Part shown: positions 39,978 through 51,469 of the stretch, piece by piece
Numbering within the stretch: the stretch's first letter is position 1
How the letters are laid out: each line of letters begins with the position of its first letter
Translations under genes and position numbers: made by a program
Assembly (NCBI GenBank): GCA_946902985.2
Contig: OX336400.1
Coordinates: 170,130,543-170,194,542 of the forward strand
Length of the DNA stretch: 64,000 nucleotides
DNA from: Meconema thalassinum
Lineage: Eukaryota; Arthropoda; Insecta; Orthoptera; Tettigoniidae
Reading direction: 5' to 3'
The notes under the pieces: generated by a model
What the model saw: only the letters and a program-made list of their open reading frames with translations
The model's database searches: none
What the model was told of the DNA's origin: nothing

Positions 39978-42544
39978 GGCGAGAAGTACTGGGCTGGTTC
40001 TGCTCCGTCTCCTGCGCCGAATGTCTATTTTCCCTCGAAGTAGGGTTCCGTTCTCCCTCTTCTTGGATCTGCAATTCTCTCAATTGTTGGAGGTACTCAC
40101 GGCTCTCCCGCGCTCTTCCTTTCCAATCCCTGTCTGGCTGGTATCTAGGGTCTCGATTTCTGTCGTAACCCGCACTATATCGATAGTCTCTACGGATACG
40201 TCCGTGTTGCTGATTTCTTCCTTCATTCCCTCGGCGGTTGTTTTCATGACGTCGGTTGTCGTCCGTCCTTCGGTCGAATCGCCGGTCCCAATGACTTCGC
40301 CGGTCATCATGTTGATTTCGAGTATACGGAGTGTTATTCCATTCTCTCCTGTTATAACTGTAATTGTTATCACGTCGCCCAGAATCCTCTGTGGTTTGTG
40401 TTTGTTGTGGCGTCTGGCTTACTTTATCAACAGTCGTCAGATTCATATGTCTATCCTCGCGTCTATCAGCCTTCTGCTGACGGTGTGTAGGAAACTGTTC
40501 TGTGTTAGCGTCCAACCTTCGCAGTATCTGGTCACACTGCTGGAAAGTGGATGCCCCTGCAGCGATTAACACACGTTGTACATCCGCAGGGTACTGCCAA
40601 ACAATTGTGTTCACCAAATCTTGTTCGGACAACGGAGGCTGAAGACAAGGAAAGGAAAGGAAGCTTGTAGTTTAACGTGACCGTTAATCTTGAGATCATG
40701 AGCCACGGGACCTCCTTTTTACGTGGAATCCGAACCACAGGACATGGCATTTCACTTCGAAAATCTCACATGCATTGACCGGGAATCGGCTGAAGACAAC
40801 GGAGCTTCGCGAGCTGTATTGCGAAGTAATTCGCATAACGAGTAGGTGTATTGGAACTGTACCTTCGAGTGTACATCTCAGCTCGGATGCTCTGCTGGAT
40901 GTCGCTCGACCAATATGTTCTTAATAACGCTTCCTTAAAGTCTTGGTAGCCTGTGAATGAGTATCGGAATGCTCTGAACCAGGTACCGGCTTGTCCCTCA
41001 AGCAGTCGCTCTATAACTCTTAGTTCCCTCTCTGGAGTTACCATAGTATCACGTAAGTAGCTTTCGACGTTTGCTAGGAATTCCACGGGAGTAACACCGC
41101 TCCCAGTTCCCGAGAAGCGAGCTGGTTGCTCCTCTCTTGAACGAATTATGGTGACATTTCCCTGCGTATTCGCGGGTCTGAAAGTATTTTGCGTGTAACT
41201 CTGCGTAGGAGTGTTAGTCTCATGACTAATTCGATTAGATGCTGGTTGAAACGGGTGAGCGTTAAAGTTCAAGGTCTGACCTTGCGCTAAATTAGTGAAT
41301 TGTGACGGTTGCGATTCCATAGGCGCGCTGGGTTGGAAATGGGTAGGCATCATTCCTCCTGATTGAGATATAGGCGTTTCCTGAGATTCTCCCATCTGTG
41401 GGTGTACGTGTCTCTCTCTTGGAGTCGTCTCGAGTCTGTCCAGGCGTCTTTCTATTACTTCAAGACCTGGGATGGTTCTGGCTGCGACTTTGTTGCCTAA
41501 GTCGTTCAATTGCAGCTCGATCCTGTCAACCTTTCCCTTGAGGTTTGTGTCTACCTCGCGTATGACCGTCCTAAGGTTATAACTGAGGTCTAACCTCTCG
41601 GTCACCGCGACTTCCTCAAATCTCTTTTGTAAGGAATCGATATCTCCTTCAACTCTGGACATATTTTCTTGGATTTTACCCACATCGTCTCTAACCTCGG
41701 CTACCTTAGCCTCGACTGTAGTTTCGTGTTCGTTGAGGTCACCTCTCAATAACATGAGGTCAATTTTGTGTTCCTCATGATGAACATCAACTGTCTCACG
41801 TAGACTAGCTACGGTTTCCGTCAATTCAGAAATGTTTCTCCTGTTGGTGTTAAGTTCCTCTTTAATCTCCATCATGCCATCAACGATAGTCTTCACGTTG
41901 TTATTAACGGCATTGGCAGCTCCTCTCATCAAGATTAAACCAACGTTCATGGTTGCCATGTCCTTCTTCACATTTCCGATAAATCCCTCGACGTGATCTA
42001 GTCGAGTCCCGAATTCTTCCCTGGTATGTTCCAGATCTGCTCTCATGTCTATCTGGACTTTATTCAAGGTTGTCTGAATTTGAGCTGTGTGCTCCTCCAA
42101 TCGGTTTTGCACCTCCTCCCTAGCTCTATTCATCTGTTCGGTTAAGCAATCTACGCGCTGGTTAGCCTCCTGATGGTGTCGTATGACATCAACCCTAACA
42201 GCTGCTAAACCTGTCGTCAGATCATTTCTCGCTTCGATCCTATATGTGTCCATGTCTGCCCTGACTTGAGTTAAATCAGCCCTAACATTATTTACAGAGT
42301 GAGTGTTAATCTCTAAGTCCTGTCTTACATTGTTTATAGACTGAGTGTTAATCTCTAAGTCCTGTCTTACATTGTTCATAGACTGAGTGTTAATCTCTAA
42401 GTCCTGTCTTACATTGTTGACTTCCTGTCTAACCTGGTCCACATGACCACTGACATTGTTTACAGCCTGAGTATTCTGTTGAAGATTGGCATTCACACCT
42501 GCCATCATCTCTCCAAACACACGACGAATAGTTTCCTCATCCAT
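39928..42544 (-). pseudogene. gag: Gypsy 2 gag, coiled-coil type, disrupted
   Basis: Starts at ATG 42544 (MDEETIRRVFGEMMAG). The first roughly 370 residues are a long predicted coiled coil. They include three 14-residue repeats (NNVRQDLEINTQS type; 42-bp DNA repeats at about 42290-42419). A capsid-like part follows with VEFLANVESYLRD, GQAGTWFRAF and YSSNTPTRYANYF. A 139-bp insert plus 12-bp duplication breaks the frame. Without those 151 bp the two parts (42577-40800 and 40632-39928) are in register. The C-terminal 230 residues are rich in Arg and Asp with no CX2CX4HX4C knuckle. Gag is therefore probably inactive in this copy. Confidence 0.85.
40649..40787 (-). mobile_element. Short SINE-like insert within gag
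   Basis: 139 bp flanked by perfect 12-bp duplications GGCTGAAGACAA (40637-40648, 40788-40799). On the minus strand it has a GGTTCGGATTCC box and ends in a CCTTT-type tail (GGAAAGGAAAGG on the plus strand). TSD plus tail indicate retroposition after gypsy 2 was in existence. Confidence 0.8.
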
Positions 42545-42989
42545 AGATAAGAAATATATGAGAAAGTGAGGGATCAATTTCTACTGGAACTTACAGCTAT
42601 GATTAGTTACTTGGTGGTATAAAGCTTGCTTCATTTATATAAATATCACGAGTACAGCTGGAGTATGCAAACCAAGTGCTTCTACATTTACAAAGACAAC
42701 GGTGAGCAAAGCAAAGTATTACATTTACTTAGGATGAGGCATCATCAAAGAAAATCCTATCCTTCATTTATTCAACACTAAAGCCTCACCCCATGGACTT
42801 CTATCAAACATGAATGCCATGCGGTCAATTGATCTGCAGTACGACTTTCTAAGTTCGTCCCAGTCCTGTCAATTTACCATTAATCAACATTAGGATCCTC
42901 AAAAAAAAATAACATGGTACTGAGGGTCACCACGTTAACGTCGGCACATGAGTTGGGCGCCATTTTATGACGTCCAAGTCAAGCCCACA

Positions 42990-43007
42990 ACGTTGTGCGC
43001 CATTTTA
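42990..43007 (-). other. Gypsy 2 primer-binding site
   Basis: On the minus strand TGGCGCACAACGTTGTGG lies five bases after the 5' LTR end. It resembles the TGGCGCCCAACGTGG type used by many insect gypsy elements. The exact tRNA is not assigned. Confidence 0.6.
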
Positions 43008-46000
43008 TGAGACCGTTTAGTTGATGTCAACAACCACGATGACTCAACTAACGACACATAAATCGAATAAAAAGAAAAGTACCGTGAGGATCAGGTGACC
43101 TTCCAAAAAGGCTGAAGCGGCACGAGAGTCCGTAGTCCACAGGGATCGTGGTACATGGTGACGATGGTCATAGACCGCCTAAGGAAAGGTTCACCTTAAA
43201 ACTAGACTGAGAAAATAAACATCCAGACTCATGTAAAACACCGTGAAAATTTATTAAAATTCACAAGCCCCTATCCTAGTTCGGAGGGTTATAATCGGCT
43301 AGTCCGCAAATTAATAAATAAACTAAGATAAAGAACAGGTCCCCTACCTGAGAAGTTACTGAAAACCCTCACGAAAGATCTAACTCACAATGATAAAGCA
43401 ACAACAGCAACGCTAGGAATATGGCACGACGCAAGTCCCTAGTTCAAGTTACAAGATCAAGCTAATATCTGAATTTACATTTAACAGGGTAGCAAAACAA
43501 ATCTAGGTTAGGATGGTACCATTTCGACATTTAAATTTAACATTAATTCAACTAGCTAAGTCCTATCAATTAACAAAATTTACGGCGATGACGTCCGTAA
43601 AAGAAAACAATTACATCCAAAAGCTAAGTGTACAGCCATGAAAAACAAACAATTTAATTATGCTTAATAACTATGTGCTAACAGCACACAATAAAGTAAC
43701 ATGTAGGGTTTAATACACTTGGCATCATAAATTAATAACGAAATAGACACAGTAGTTTTATTAAAAATTCCTGCCTACACCTTGGTTTACTCTTTGTAAA
43801 CCATAGTCATCTAATGTGTATAGTTACGGTGACGAATGCGCAGTTGAGATCACGTCTGACATCGCATGGCCTGAGCTCCACAAGCTACGAACTCTAGGTT
43901 CGCACATGCTTCAGGTCGCTACAAAAATGTCACCTGTCCTAGTCATTTCCTCACAAGGAAATTATCTTCAACTGCACGGCTATGTCAACAGTTCCAGAAT
44001 GCAAAGAACAAGAAAGAATCGTTAGTTAGGCTTGTTTTATAACAATTATGCATTTTATTATTAGAATGTCGGTTTATAGGTTTATCGTAGGTTTATGGCG
44101 AATAACATTGACAATAGCCTGGGCACGGAGTGTCTCCAACTGAGATCATTCTCCACCAAAAAGCCTCGACTCAACAGTCGGAATATAATCATCGAGTATA
44201 ACAACTCGGACACACAATAACACGGGTTACCAGCGGCGCTAAGCTCGCGTTCAATAACTCTGGGATAGGCCTGTACAACAGTTACCTTCCAGTAACATCT
44301 GGTCGACGGGATCATCCCCGGACAAAGCATACAATAACATCCTGCTATAACAGGGTAGACTTCACCATCCTATAGAAAACCTTACATAACTGTACCTGTC
44401 ATACGACAATACACGCAACAGAGCGTTAAACTAACAAAAACCGATCCATAAAACAAGTGATCAAATACAAGAGTGGAAACTGATTTCCATAAGCAAAGTA
44501 GCAATGAAAGGAAAAGCGAATACAAATTGTACTCTGTCCTCGTCTATAGTATTTTTGTCTCACAATGAAGCAGGCGTGCTCTAGGTCACTGGGTTACATA
44601 ACCAGTTTATTCAAGGCCGGCGATTTAATCAATACAAAACCTGCACTTGGCCGGTTCATAAAAAACATTACCATGTGTTACGGATCTCTACAGAGTCCGT
44701 GTATCAAACGCACGCTATAAATCTGAGTATAGTAATACACTTCCGTCTTTCTACCAAAGACGTCTAAATGAAAGTAAACTTACAATAACTGAAGCTCTTT
44801 GCTTTAAAAATGCAACTCAATAGTTGCTAGAACATCAAATAAAAAAAACGTGTCTCACACAACACAAGCAAAACATGATAAATGTGGCACAGATTCACAC
44901 ACTAGATCTGCTTAATGATACGTTGGGAACCGCGTTCGATGCTAGGCAACGAAACATTCCTTCTAGTTGTTAGGTTCAAACATGACCAAGAATAGCTTCT
45001 GAGCTTATTCAAAATGAAATATAATGCAATTACAAACTGGTAGTTACTGTCGACTACCTAAATGATACGACCGTTCTAACGACAGTCAGGGGTGTAACAA
45101 AGGATGGCTGCGAAGAATGCAGTCAATTAATAACCAAGGCATCTGATTGCCATAACTACAGTCAGCAAAGACTTGAAAATTACCCCAAGTAGGGTTGAAC
45201 AAAATAGCCTCAAAATGACTACGATCAGGTTCAGCAAAAAGGTAGGCATTGACGTTCCACGACGTTCACCAAGCTGCACCAGGGCTGACCAAAATGTCTG
45301 ACCCCAAGGGTGTCTCACTCTAAACTGAAATAAATGACATCTAACTAATCTAGTTACATCCCTACCTAGAAAAATGGCTGACACTGAGTGTGGTTGATTC
45401 ACAAACTACATTAAAACTACTATACCACCAGAAACTAGAACAAAGAAGGGGTGTGACAAAAACTCACGAAATGGAGGAGCTCTCACTCAGCTCTCTATTC
45501 CACAACAAGGGTTGTACATAAACCTCTCTGGCTCTCTGGATCGGTATCCTCCTCATCAGGATTCCCATCTGGACTCCCCCAAAGACCAGGGTTCGATTTG
45601 TCCCTGTCGACATCTTCGTGGATATGCCTGGAAATGGCATTTTGGCTCCTTCCCTCTCGTTCATCGTTCTGGAAGTTCCACCATCATGCTGGTTCCTGTA
45701 GAAACGTCACCCCCCCCATACTGGGATGGTATTAGCCCATGGTGACTGCTTCAACCATGGTGAATAAAAGTCCAATCACGTGGGTAGCGAAATAAGTTGC
45801 GTGATTATTCATCCTCTCACTTCCAAAATTATAATGTCCGTCGTGACTATTATAGGCTTCAATTATAAAATACGACACAGCCTTAATCTTGCAGATGTGG
45901 ATTAGCATGTGAGCTAATACTATTTTATAATGCTGCACGTGCTAGTGACGCTACTTTTGTATCACGCAGCATCCGTGAATTATACGACGTTTCAAAGATG

Positions 46001-46724
46001 AAATTTCCACTTTGGCAATTTAAATATCTCATACTATTATAATCACACTTATTCAGGATAATTGTAACACTATTACCTGTATATTTCCACTAGGCATCTG
46101 CCCTCCACATACGCGTGGGTAATATGTGATGTCACAGCAATGTTGTGCAATACACTATACTTGCCAATAATTATTTCCCAAGCTTCTTATTTAATTCACT
46201 GGACTCCATCGACAGTGAATATTAGTATTTGCTTGCTCGATGGCACCTTATAATCACTTTTTAACGCTAAACAGCGGATATTCTTCTACGTCTCGTAGGA
46301 CAAATGTAATTCCACGCCTACACAAGGCGGATTCTCAAGACGCAGTGCTCCGGTACTGGGTGTCTCTAGAAAGTAGGTCGTCAAAACGAAAACGTTGAGC
46401 GACTACTTACGTTCCTTTTTTCGTATCTGCAAGGGTATTACCTTACCTAAAGTAAAAATAAACATTCTCCAAAATGTTTTAATAATGCAGCATGACGAAA
46501 TGGAATATTCTGAGTCTCGTAGGAAAGATAAAAATAATTAATAAGACCTCAGATAATAATTAGCAGTTTACACCAAAGTCAAAAGTGCGATTCACCGCTA
46601 CTTCAAAGTATCGCGTGATCTCTCAGCTCCACGTGGCTTCCTGGGTGTGTTCAAAAGTACAACATCCCCTCATAAATGCTCTGTCATAAAAAAATATCAC
46701 ATGAACCATAGCTCAGCGGGTTCA
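43008..46724 (-). repeat. Gypsy 2, 5' LTR
   Basis: 3717 bp. Same sequence as 32924-36638 apart from a few substitutions and 1-bp indels in A/T runs. It carries the element's promoter by definition, but I could not place a core promoter with confidence. Confidence 0.92.
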
Positions 46725-46728
46725 ATAT

Positions 46729-46970
46729 AGTACAACGGGTTCGATCAGAGTTTTATACAGACGAATTTTGAACTGTCTGCAGAGGCATCTGGACCGAAGA
46801 AGCTGTGTTAAGCTGTAGAGAGTTCGGTTTCCTGCTTGGATCCTGGCGTTGATTTCTACCTCACATGATGAGTTCTCCGTAAAAAGCGATCCTAGGTACT
46901 TAAATTCATGGACCCTCTTGTATGACTGGTCCCCTACCCGGAGTGACTATAGTTGCCCAAAAGCTTAGCC
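46729..46970 (-). pseudogene. LINE RT, upstream half
   Basis: Minus-strand frame with HEFKYLGSLFTENSS, RIQAGNRTLYSL and FKIRLYKTLIEPVVLY, the RT thumb region. The last codons reach the ATAT at the gypsy 2 site, and the frame resumes with GCETWSI at 32923. The two pieces are therefore one LINE split by the insertion. The 5' end is lost near 46960. Confidence 0.85.
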
Positions 46971-48336
46971 TTGCCCGCGAGTCATATTGAGTATTTTATG
47001 TTATAATATTTTATTATATTTCGTCAATTTCACTTATGGAATTGCAAGTACAGTAAGTGTAAATAAGCACTTTATATTTACTGGTAGGTAATATATGTAA
47101 CCAACCATAACAAGCAAGTGTCTAGTTGAATGAGTCGAGCCACTGCCATCGTAATGTCCAGGCCGCAAGGCTCCTGTAGTGACGTCACGCTTAGGGTCGA
47201 TCCAGCCGCAGCAGCAAGTCGGACGGCTCCTTTCAATCCAAAGCGAATATAATAGTACACTTTGCAACGAGCCTATTATGGCTATAATTAAGACATACGA
47301 ATGTCTTTATTACCATTATAGGTGAGTTGCATACGACTGTTTATGTTCGACGATAATTATAACTTTATTATATGTTTTAACATAAATATTCATAAATATC
47401 TATGGGATTCAGTTAGGCTACTTCAGTTAGTGAACAGGGCGCGCTGGCTTTGCTGACTGAACAGAGCGCATGCGGGGGTCAAAGAACTTCGAAAGCAGAG
47501 ACCATTTACTTTGCTTGGCAATGCTATTGTTTACAGCCTGCATGATGACTAGTGGCGTCCAGCTCTAGCATACACTAATATTGTCACCGAAGTCGTTTGA
47601 AAGCAATGCGCTGTGTAGAAATTGGCGTTTGGGATATTTAGGTACAGTGCTATTTCTTGTCTCAAATTCGCCAGTATATTTACGCGAACATATGGACGGT
47701 GCACTTTCCATGTCGGTAATTTATATAGAAGGATGCTGTGTAGCTAACTTCTGGACGTAGATTCATAAATTTCTTGCATATGTCATAGTAGTTTCTTGTT
47801 ACCGTAAAGGTTCGTGCTGATTTTGTCTTTGTGTTTGGGACTGTAACTACAATGGTTGATACGATATCCAATTTGAACTTTCAAATCATGTAATTCATGT
47901 CCGAAATGTTGGATTTTGAGCGCATGCGCGCAGGTATCTTTACCTAATTGGTCAATGAATGAGCTCTGATTGGCTGGGGAAACTGTCTCATAATGAAAAA
48001 AGTCCTCTCGGCACGCCGGAAGGCGGAGGTAGATTTCACCAGACAAACTTGGAAATAGGCGAAAATAGGCGGAATATGCAGGTTTTCGTAGAAGGATCAG
48101 ACCTCATTTATTGCGAGAAAGTATTTTATAATTGGAACTTAATTAACTTTGTTTTTCGTCATTTTATGCAAATTATAAACATTTTATTGTCTTATGGGGA
48201 TGGTAACCTTCTTGTCATTTGGGGTCCATTTTTATACTTGTGGTCACACTGTCCTTAAGCAAGGTTTCGACACTGATGTGTAACTATGTAACGGTCTGTT
48301 ACTTCTTCACGCAAAATTATATCTCCCGCAGAGATT
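46971..48336. other. No recognisable feature
   Basis: Only motif-free short frames on both strands, no repeat shared with the rest of the window. A host regulatory or intronic role cannot be excluded or supported. Confidence 0.4.
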
Positions 48337-49058
48337 TTGGTTGGTTCCTCAGTTTAGGGCCTGCGACAATGCGGTCATGTAACCCCGTGTACTTTGGGTG
48401 AGTGTAGAATCTGTCTGATAAACGATGTGAATTGTGATGGCTGTATTAGTCTGTAGCCGGCCCCGTGGTTTTGGGATAGCACGCCTGCCTCTCACCCGGA
48501 GGCCCCGGGTTCGATCCCCGGCTCCGTCAGGGATTTTAAAACTGACGTGAGGCTTGGAACGGGGTGCACTCAGCCTCGTGAGCACAACTGAGTAGCTGTC
48601 TGACAGTGAGACAGCGCACCGATCACGAAAACAAAGATTAACGGCCGAGGGGACCCGACACGCTGATCACGTGTCACCCCAATATCTGCAGGCCGAATGG
48701 CTGGGCAGCGGTCACTTGGTCGGCCTTAGCCCGTCATGGGCTGTATAGTGCCAGGGGTTGACTTTTTTGTTGTTGTATTAGTCTGTAATTCAGGTAAGGA
48801 CTGCAGACGGTCAATTTCAAGCAGTAGTTCCTAATGTTGCTACCAGATACAACCGTCAACGACACCTAGCTGTGAACTTGGCTACTAGATGCTACCGCAA
48901 CCAGCAACTCGCAACGAACGTTGGAACTTCCCCTCCAAAGGAAAGCATACTGAGGGATTTTTAGCGCTCTTAGAAAATCCGACGACTTCGGCCGGCTTTG
49001 AACCCACGACCTTGGGCATAGAAGTTCCGCATGCTACCAGTTACGTCACCGAAGCCGC
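48337..49058 (-). mobile_element. SINE S2, split by SINE S3
   Basis: Distal part at 48337-48455 and head-side part at 48774-49058 (head inverse CACCGAAGCCGC near 49050). The S3 element at 48456-48773 separates them, with the S2 target sequence duplicated on both sides. Confidence 0.85.
48456..48773 (+). mobile_element. SINE S3 nested in S2
   Basis: tRNA-like head GCCGGCCCCGTGGTTTTGGG with B-box GGGTTCGATCCCCGG. A body is shared with 53970-54300, and the end is T-rich. Perfect 14-bp duplications TGTATTAGTCTGTA lie at 48442-48455 and 48774-48787. Confidence 0.92.
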
Positions 49059-49105
49059 TTCACGCTTAGTCATATGGAAATTTGAATCTGATCTCGTGCA
49101 AGTGC

Positions 49106-49166
49106 GTTGTCATGGCAACGTCTGGTGGCTCATCCCTCATCAATTTAGTAGTGTTGCCATGGCAAC
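49106..49166. promoter_or_regulatory. Two RFX-type X-box palindromes
   Basis: GTTGTCATGGCAAC at 49106-49119 and perfect GTTGCCATGGCAAC at 49153-49166 match the RFX X-box consensus. They stand 47 bp apart start to start. No gene start is visible nearby, so function is unproven; they may belong to a decayed repeat. Confidence 0.4.
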
Positions 49167-49995
49167 CTCTGATAGCTCTTGGCATTTTCTTATAATTCCG
49201 AAATCATTTTTCCCATCCCTTAGCGTAATGGTGGGTCATATCAAAAATTCTTTCAAACAAAAGTTTTAGCTAATTATTAGGGGAATATTGTCCATTTTGT
49301 ACGGTTTTGATATTGTGCCTATTAAGAGAGATATGATTAATGTTTCCCGAAAAAAAAACTGTTATCACCCCTTTGGTCAATGGTTGGTGCTATAAAAAAA
49401 CTCTTCAAACATAAATTTTTGGGCTTTATCCGACACATAGTATGAACTTTGAACGGAATCGATATTTCACATATTAAGAGAGTTATAGCAATATTTCAAT
49501 TTTTCGAAAAAAAAAGCCCCCCATTTTCACCCCCTCCGACCGATTTAGCCCAGTAATGAACTCAACCGAGATTTTATAGGTATACATATTCGGTAAAAAA
49601 TTCAAAGTGATTGGTGCCAAACTACGGCAGTTATCGTGTCCACAAGAAACTGATATACATATACTGTATATATATATATATATATATATACATACATAAA
49701 TTATATATAAACTTTTGAACTGACGGTGGTTTTGGGGTCTGGGGGATGTGAAACGCGAAGATATGTCGAAATTTTCCGGAAGTCGGAACATGGTACCCAT
49801 TGCAATAGTTAGCTTTCTAATGAAATCTACCTAAAACAGTACTGTAATGACCATCATTATGATACAGTTTTCTGACGTATAATATATTCATTTCGACATC
49901 GTCGAACACAAATTCTTATTTATAGGAAAATTGTAATACTATTTGAAGTTCACTGGCAGTTAGATAAGTTACCACTAAATAGGCCTGATTATCGC
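49167..49995. other. AT-rich repeat-like sequence, TA tract
   Basis: Imperfectly repeated paragraphs (TATTAAGAGAGATAT / TATTAAGAGAGTTAT, each followed by a run of A) suggest an old non-coding tandem repeat. A (TA)n tract lies at about 49668-49692. The minus frame across it is an artefact. Confidence 0.45.
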
Positions 49996-50082
49996 TCCGC
50001 TAGTTCGAATCCTCTCATTGTAGCGGGCATTTTACGAGTGAACAAAAATGGTACATCGTCTGTGAACTTACTGGGACGTTAC

Positions 50083-50150
50083 GGTGACAGTGGTAGAACG
50101 CTCGACTCCACTACGAGAGGTCCAGGGATCGAATCCTATCTAATGCTTAT
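50083..50150 (+). repeat. tRNA-like head, degraded
   Basis: ACAGTGGTAGAACGCTC (A-box-like), then CCAGGGATCGAATCC (B-box-like) at SINE-like spacing. There is no clear acceptor-stem pairing, so it is not called a tRNA gene. Confidence 0.4.
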
Positions 50151-50573
50151 TTTTTTACTTGGTATGTTTCAATTTTCTTTGCTCGGCCAGTGGTTGTTTT
50201 GAACGTGAACATAATTCATTTCATCACAATTATTAATAATAATTAAATATTAATCTATTTTTTCAAGTCCTCGTACTGCAGCTCGTTCACCAAGATTTTA
50301 CTCGTATAACTAGCCTATCCTTCTTGTGACGTGGATGACCCATGGTTTAACGCATAGACGTTTAGTTTATCTTTCCATTTCTTTTACATACCGGTATTGC
50401 CACCACAGAATTTCAACTACCGTAATACAGTTCAGTGAACAAGGAACTGTCCTTCAACCATTTTGCTGAACTATGATGAAGTATTTGACGTAGTGTACTG
50501 GTGTGATTATTGCTTTACATAATTTTAAAAGTTCAGATTGGAAAAAAAATATAACTTTTATTTGACAAATTTA
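50151..50573. other. Unassigned sequence
   Basis: No coding frame or repeat identified before the S1 target duplication at about 50574. Confidence 0.4.
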
Positions 50574-50594
50574 TTTAATAGTGTAATACCGTAA

Positions 50595-50925
50595 GCCTCC
50601 GTGGCTTAGGCGGCAGCACACCGGCCTCTCACCGCTGGGTCCGTGGTTCAAATCCCGGTCACTCCATGTGAGATCTGTGCTGGACAAAACGGAGGCAGAC
50701 AGGTTTTTCTCCGGGTACTCCGGTTTTCCCTGTCAAAAATTTCATTCCAGCAACACTCTCCACTATCATTTCATTTCATCTGTCATTCATTTAATCATTG
50801 CCCCAGAGGAGTGCGTCAGGTCTCGGCAGCCGGCACAGTCCATATCCTCGCCGCTAGATGGGGGCTTCATTCACACCATCCCTGACCCGGTCGGAGACTG
50901 GAAGCAGGCTGTGGATATTCATTCA
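50595..50925 (+). mobile_element. SINE S1
   Basis: Head GCCTCCGTGGCTTAGGCGGC, B-box GGTTCAAATCCCGG, full body. Near-identical flanks TTTAATAGTGTAATACCG (left, before 50592) and TTTAATAGTATAATACCG (about 50926-50943) are the target duplication with one mismatch. Confidence 0.88.
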
Positions 50926-50943
50926 TTTAATAGTATAATACCG

Positions 50944-51036
50944 GCCTTAGAGACGCCGGGGTGCCGGAAGTTTGCCCCAAATGGAATATTTAACGTGCCA
51001 CGCAGCAGTCACTGTGAACTACCTCCCTTTTTATGA
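50944..51036 (-). mobile_element. SINE S5, inner fragment
   Basis: Matches the S5 block GAGACGCCGGGGTGCCGG through ACGTGCCA. It lacks both head and tail. Confidence 0.65.
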
Positions 51037-51469
51037 GGCGCATCTGCGCCTCTTTACTGCCAGAACTTAAAGCTTATACAAGTTTATACAAAATATCTGA
51101 TAACATCCAATACATAAACAGCAATGTAGACATGAACAGAAATGAAAAGAAAAAAGCATGATATGTACAATCTTTAATACTAGAGTACAAATATTTAAAA
51201 CACCAGATCTCAATATCTACAATACACGTGTTAAACAGCTAATAAGCAGACAATATCAAGTTTAAATGTACAATCAATAAATTCTGAAAATTGAAAAGAG
51301 CAGCATTTTTTTTTATAAAATTTGCAATTTAGTGGTTTTTAGAAACAGCAGCTGCAAGTTAACAAATGCATCTTTAAGTTCAAAACGTGCTCTCTAAAAA
51401 GCAGGACAGTTGAACTGAATGTGTTCTACAGTTTCAATGTCTTCAGTGCTGAAGCACAGTATATTGTTC
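51037..51469 (-). pseudogene. LINE ORF2 C-terminus and 3' end
   Basis: On the minus strand, from about 51469, the frame reads a zinc-finger-like C-terminus (EDIETVEHIQFNCPAF), a stop, and then LKDAFVNLQLLFLKTTKLQIL before the terminal stop near 51320. An A-rich 3' region continues to about 51040. This is the C-terminal segment typical of R1/Jockey-type LINEs. Its upstream side is cut by the mariner derivative at 51470. Confidence 0.65.

Larger units (their letters stand above)
32924..46724 (-). mobile_element. Gypsy-type LTR retrotransposon with 3.7-kb LTRs
   Basis: A 13.8-kb minus-strand element. LTRs at 32924-36638 (3') and 43008-46724 (5') begin TGAACCC and end GGTCTCA on the minus strand. 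ATAT duplications lie at 32920-32923 and 46725-46728. LTRs make up about 54% of its length. Between them I noticed about nine substitutions and two 1-bp indels, about 0.25%, which implies a recent insertion. It sits inside a LINE whose reading frame is restored across the site. Gag is broken by a later SINE-like insert. Confidence 0.92.

Noticed and set aside
40080..40569. Plus-strand 240-residue frame 39847-40569 and minus 40080-40373
   Set aside because: Shadows of the gag C-terminus in other frames; Arg/Asp-rich coding on the minus strand explains their openness.
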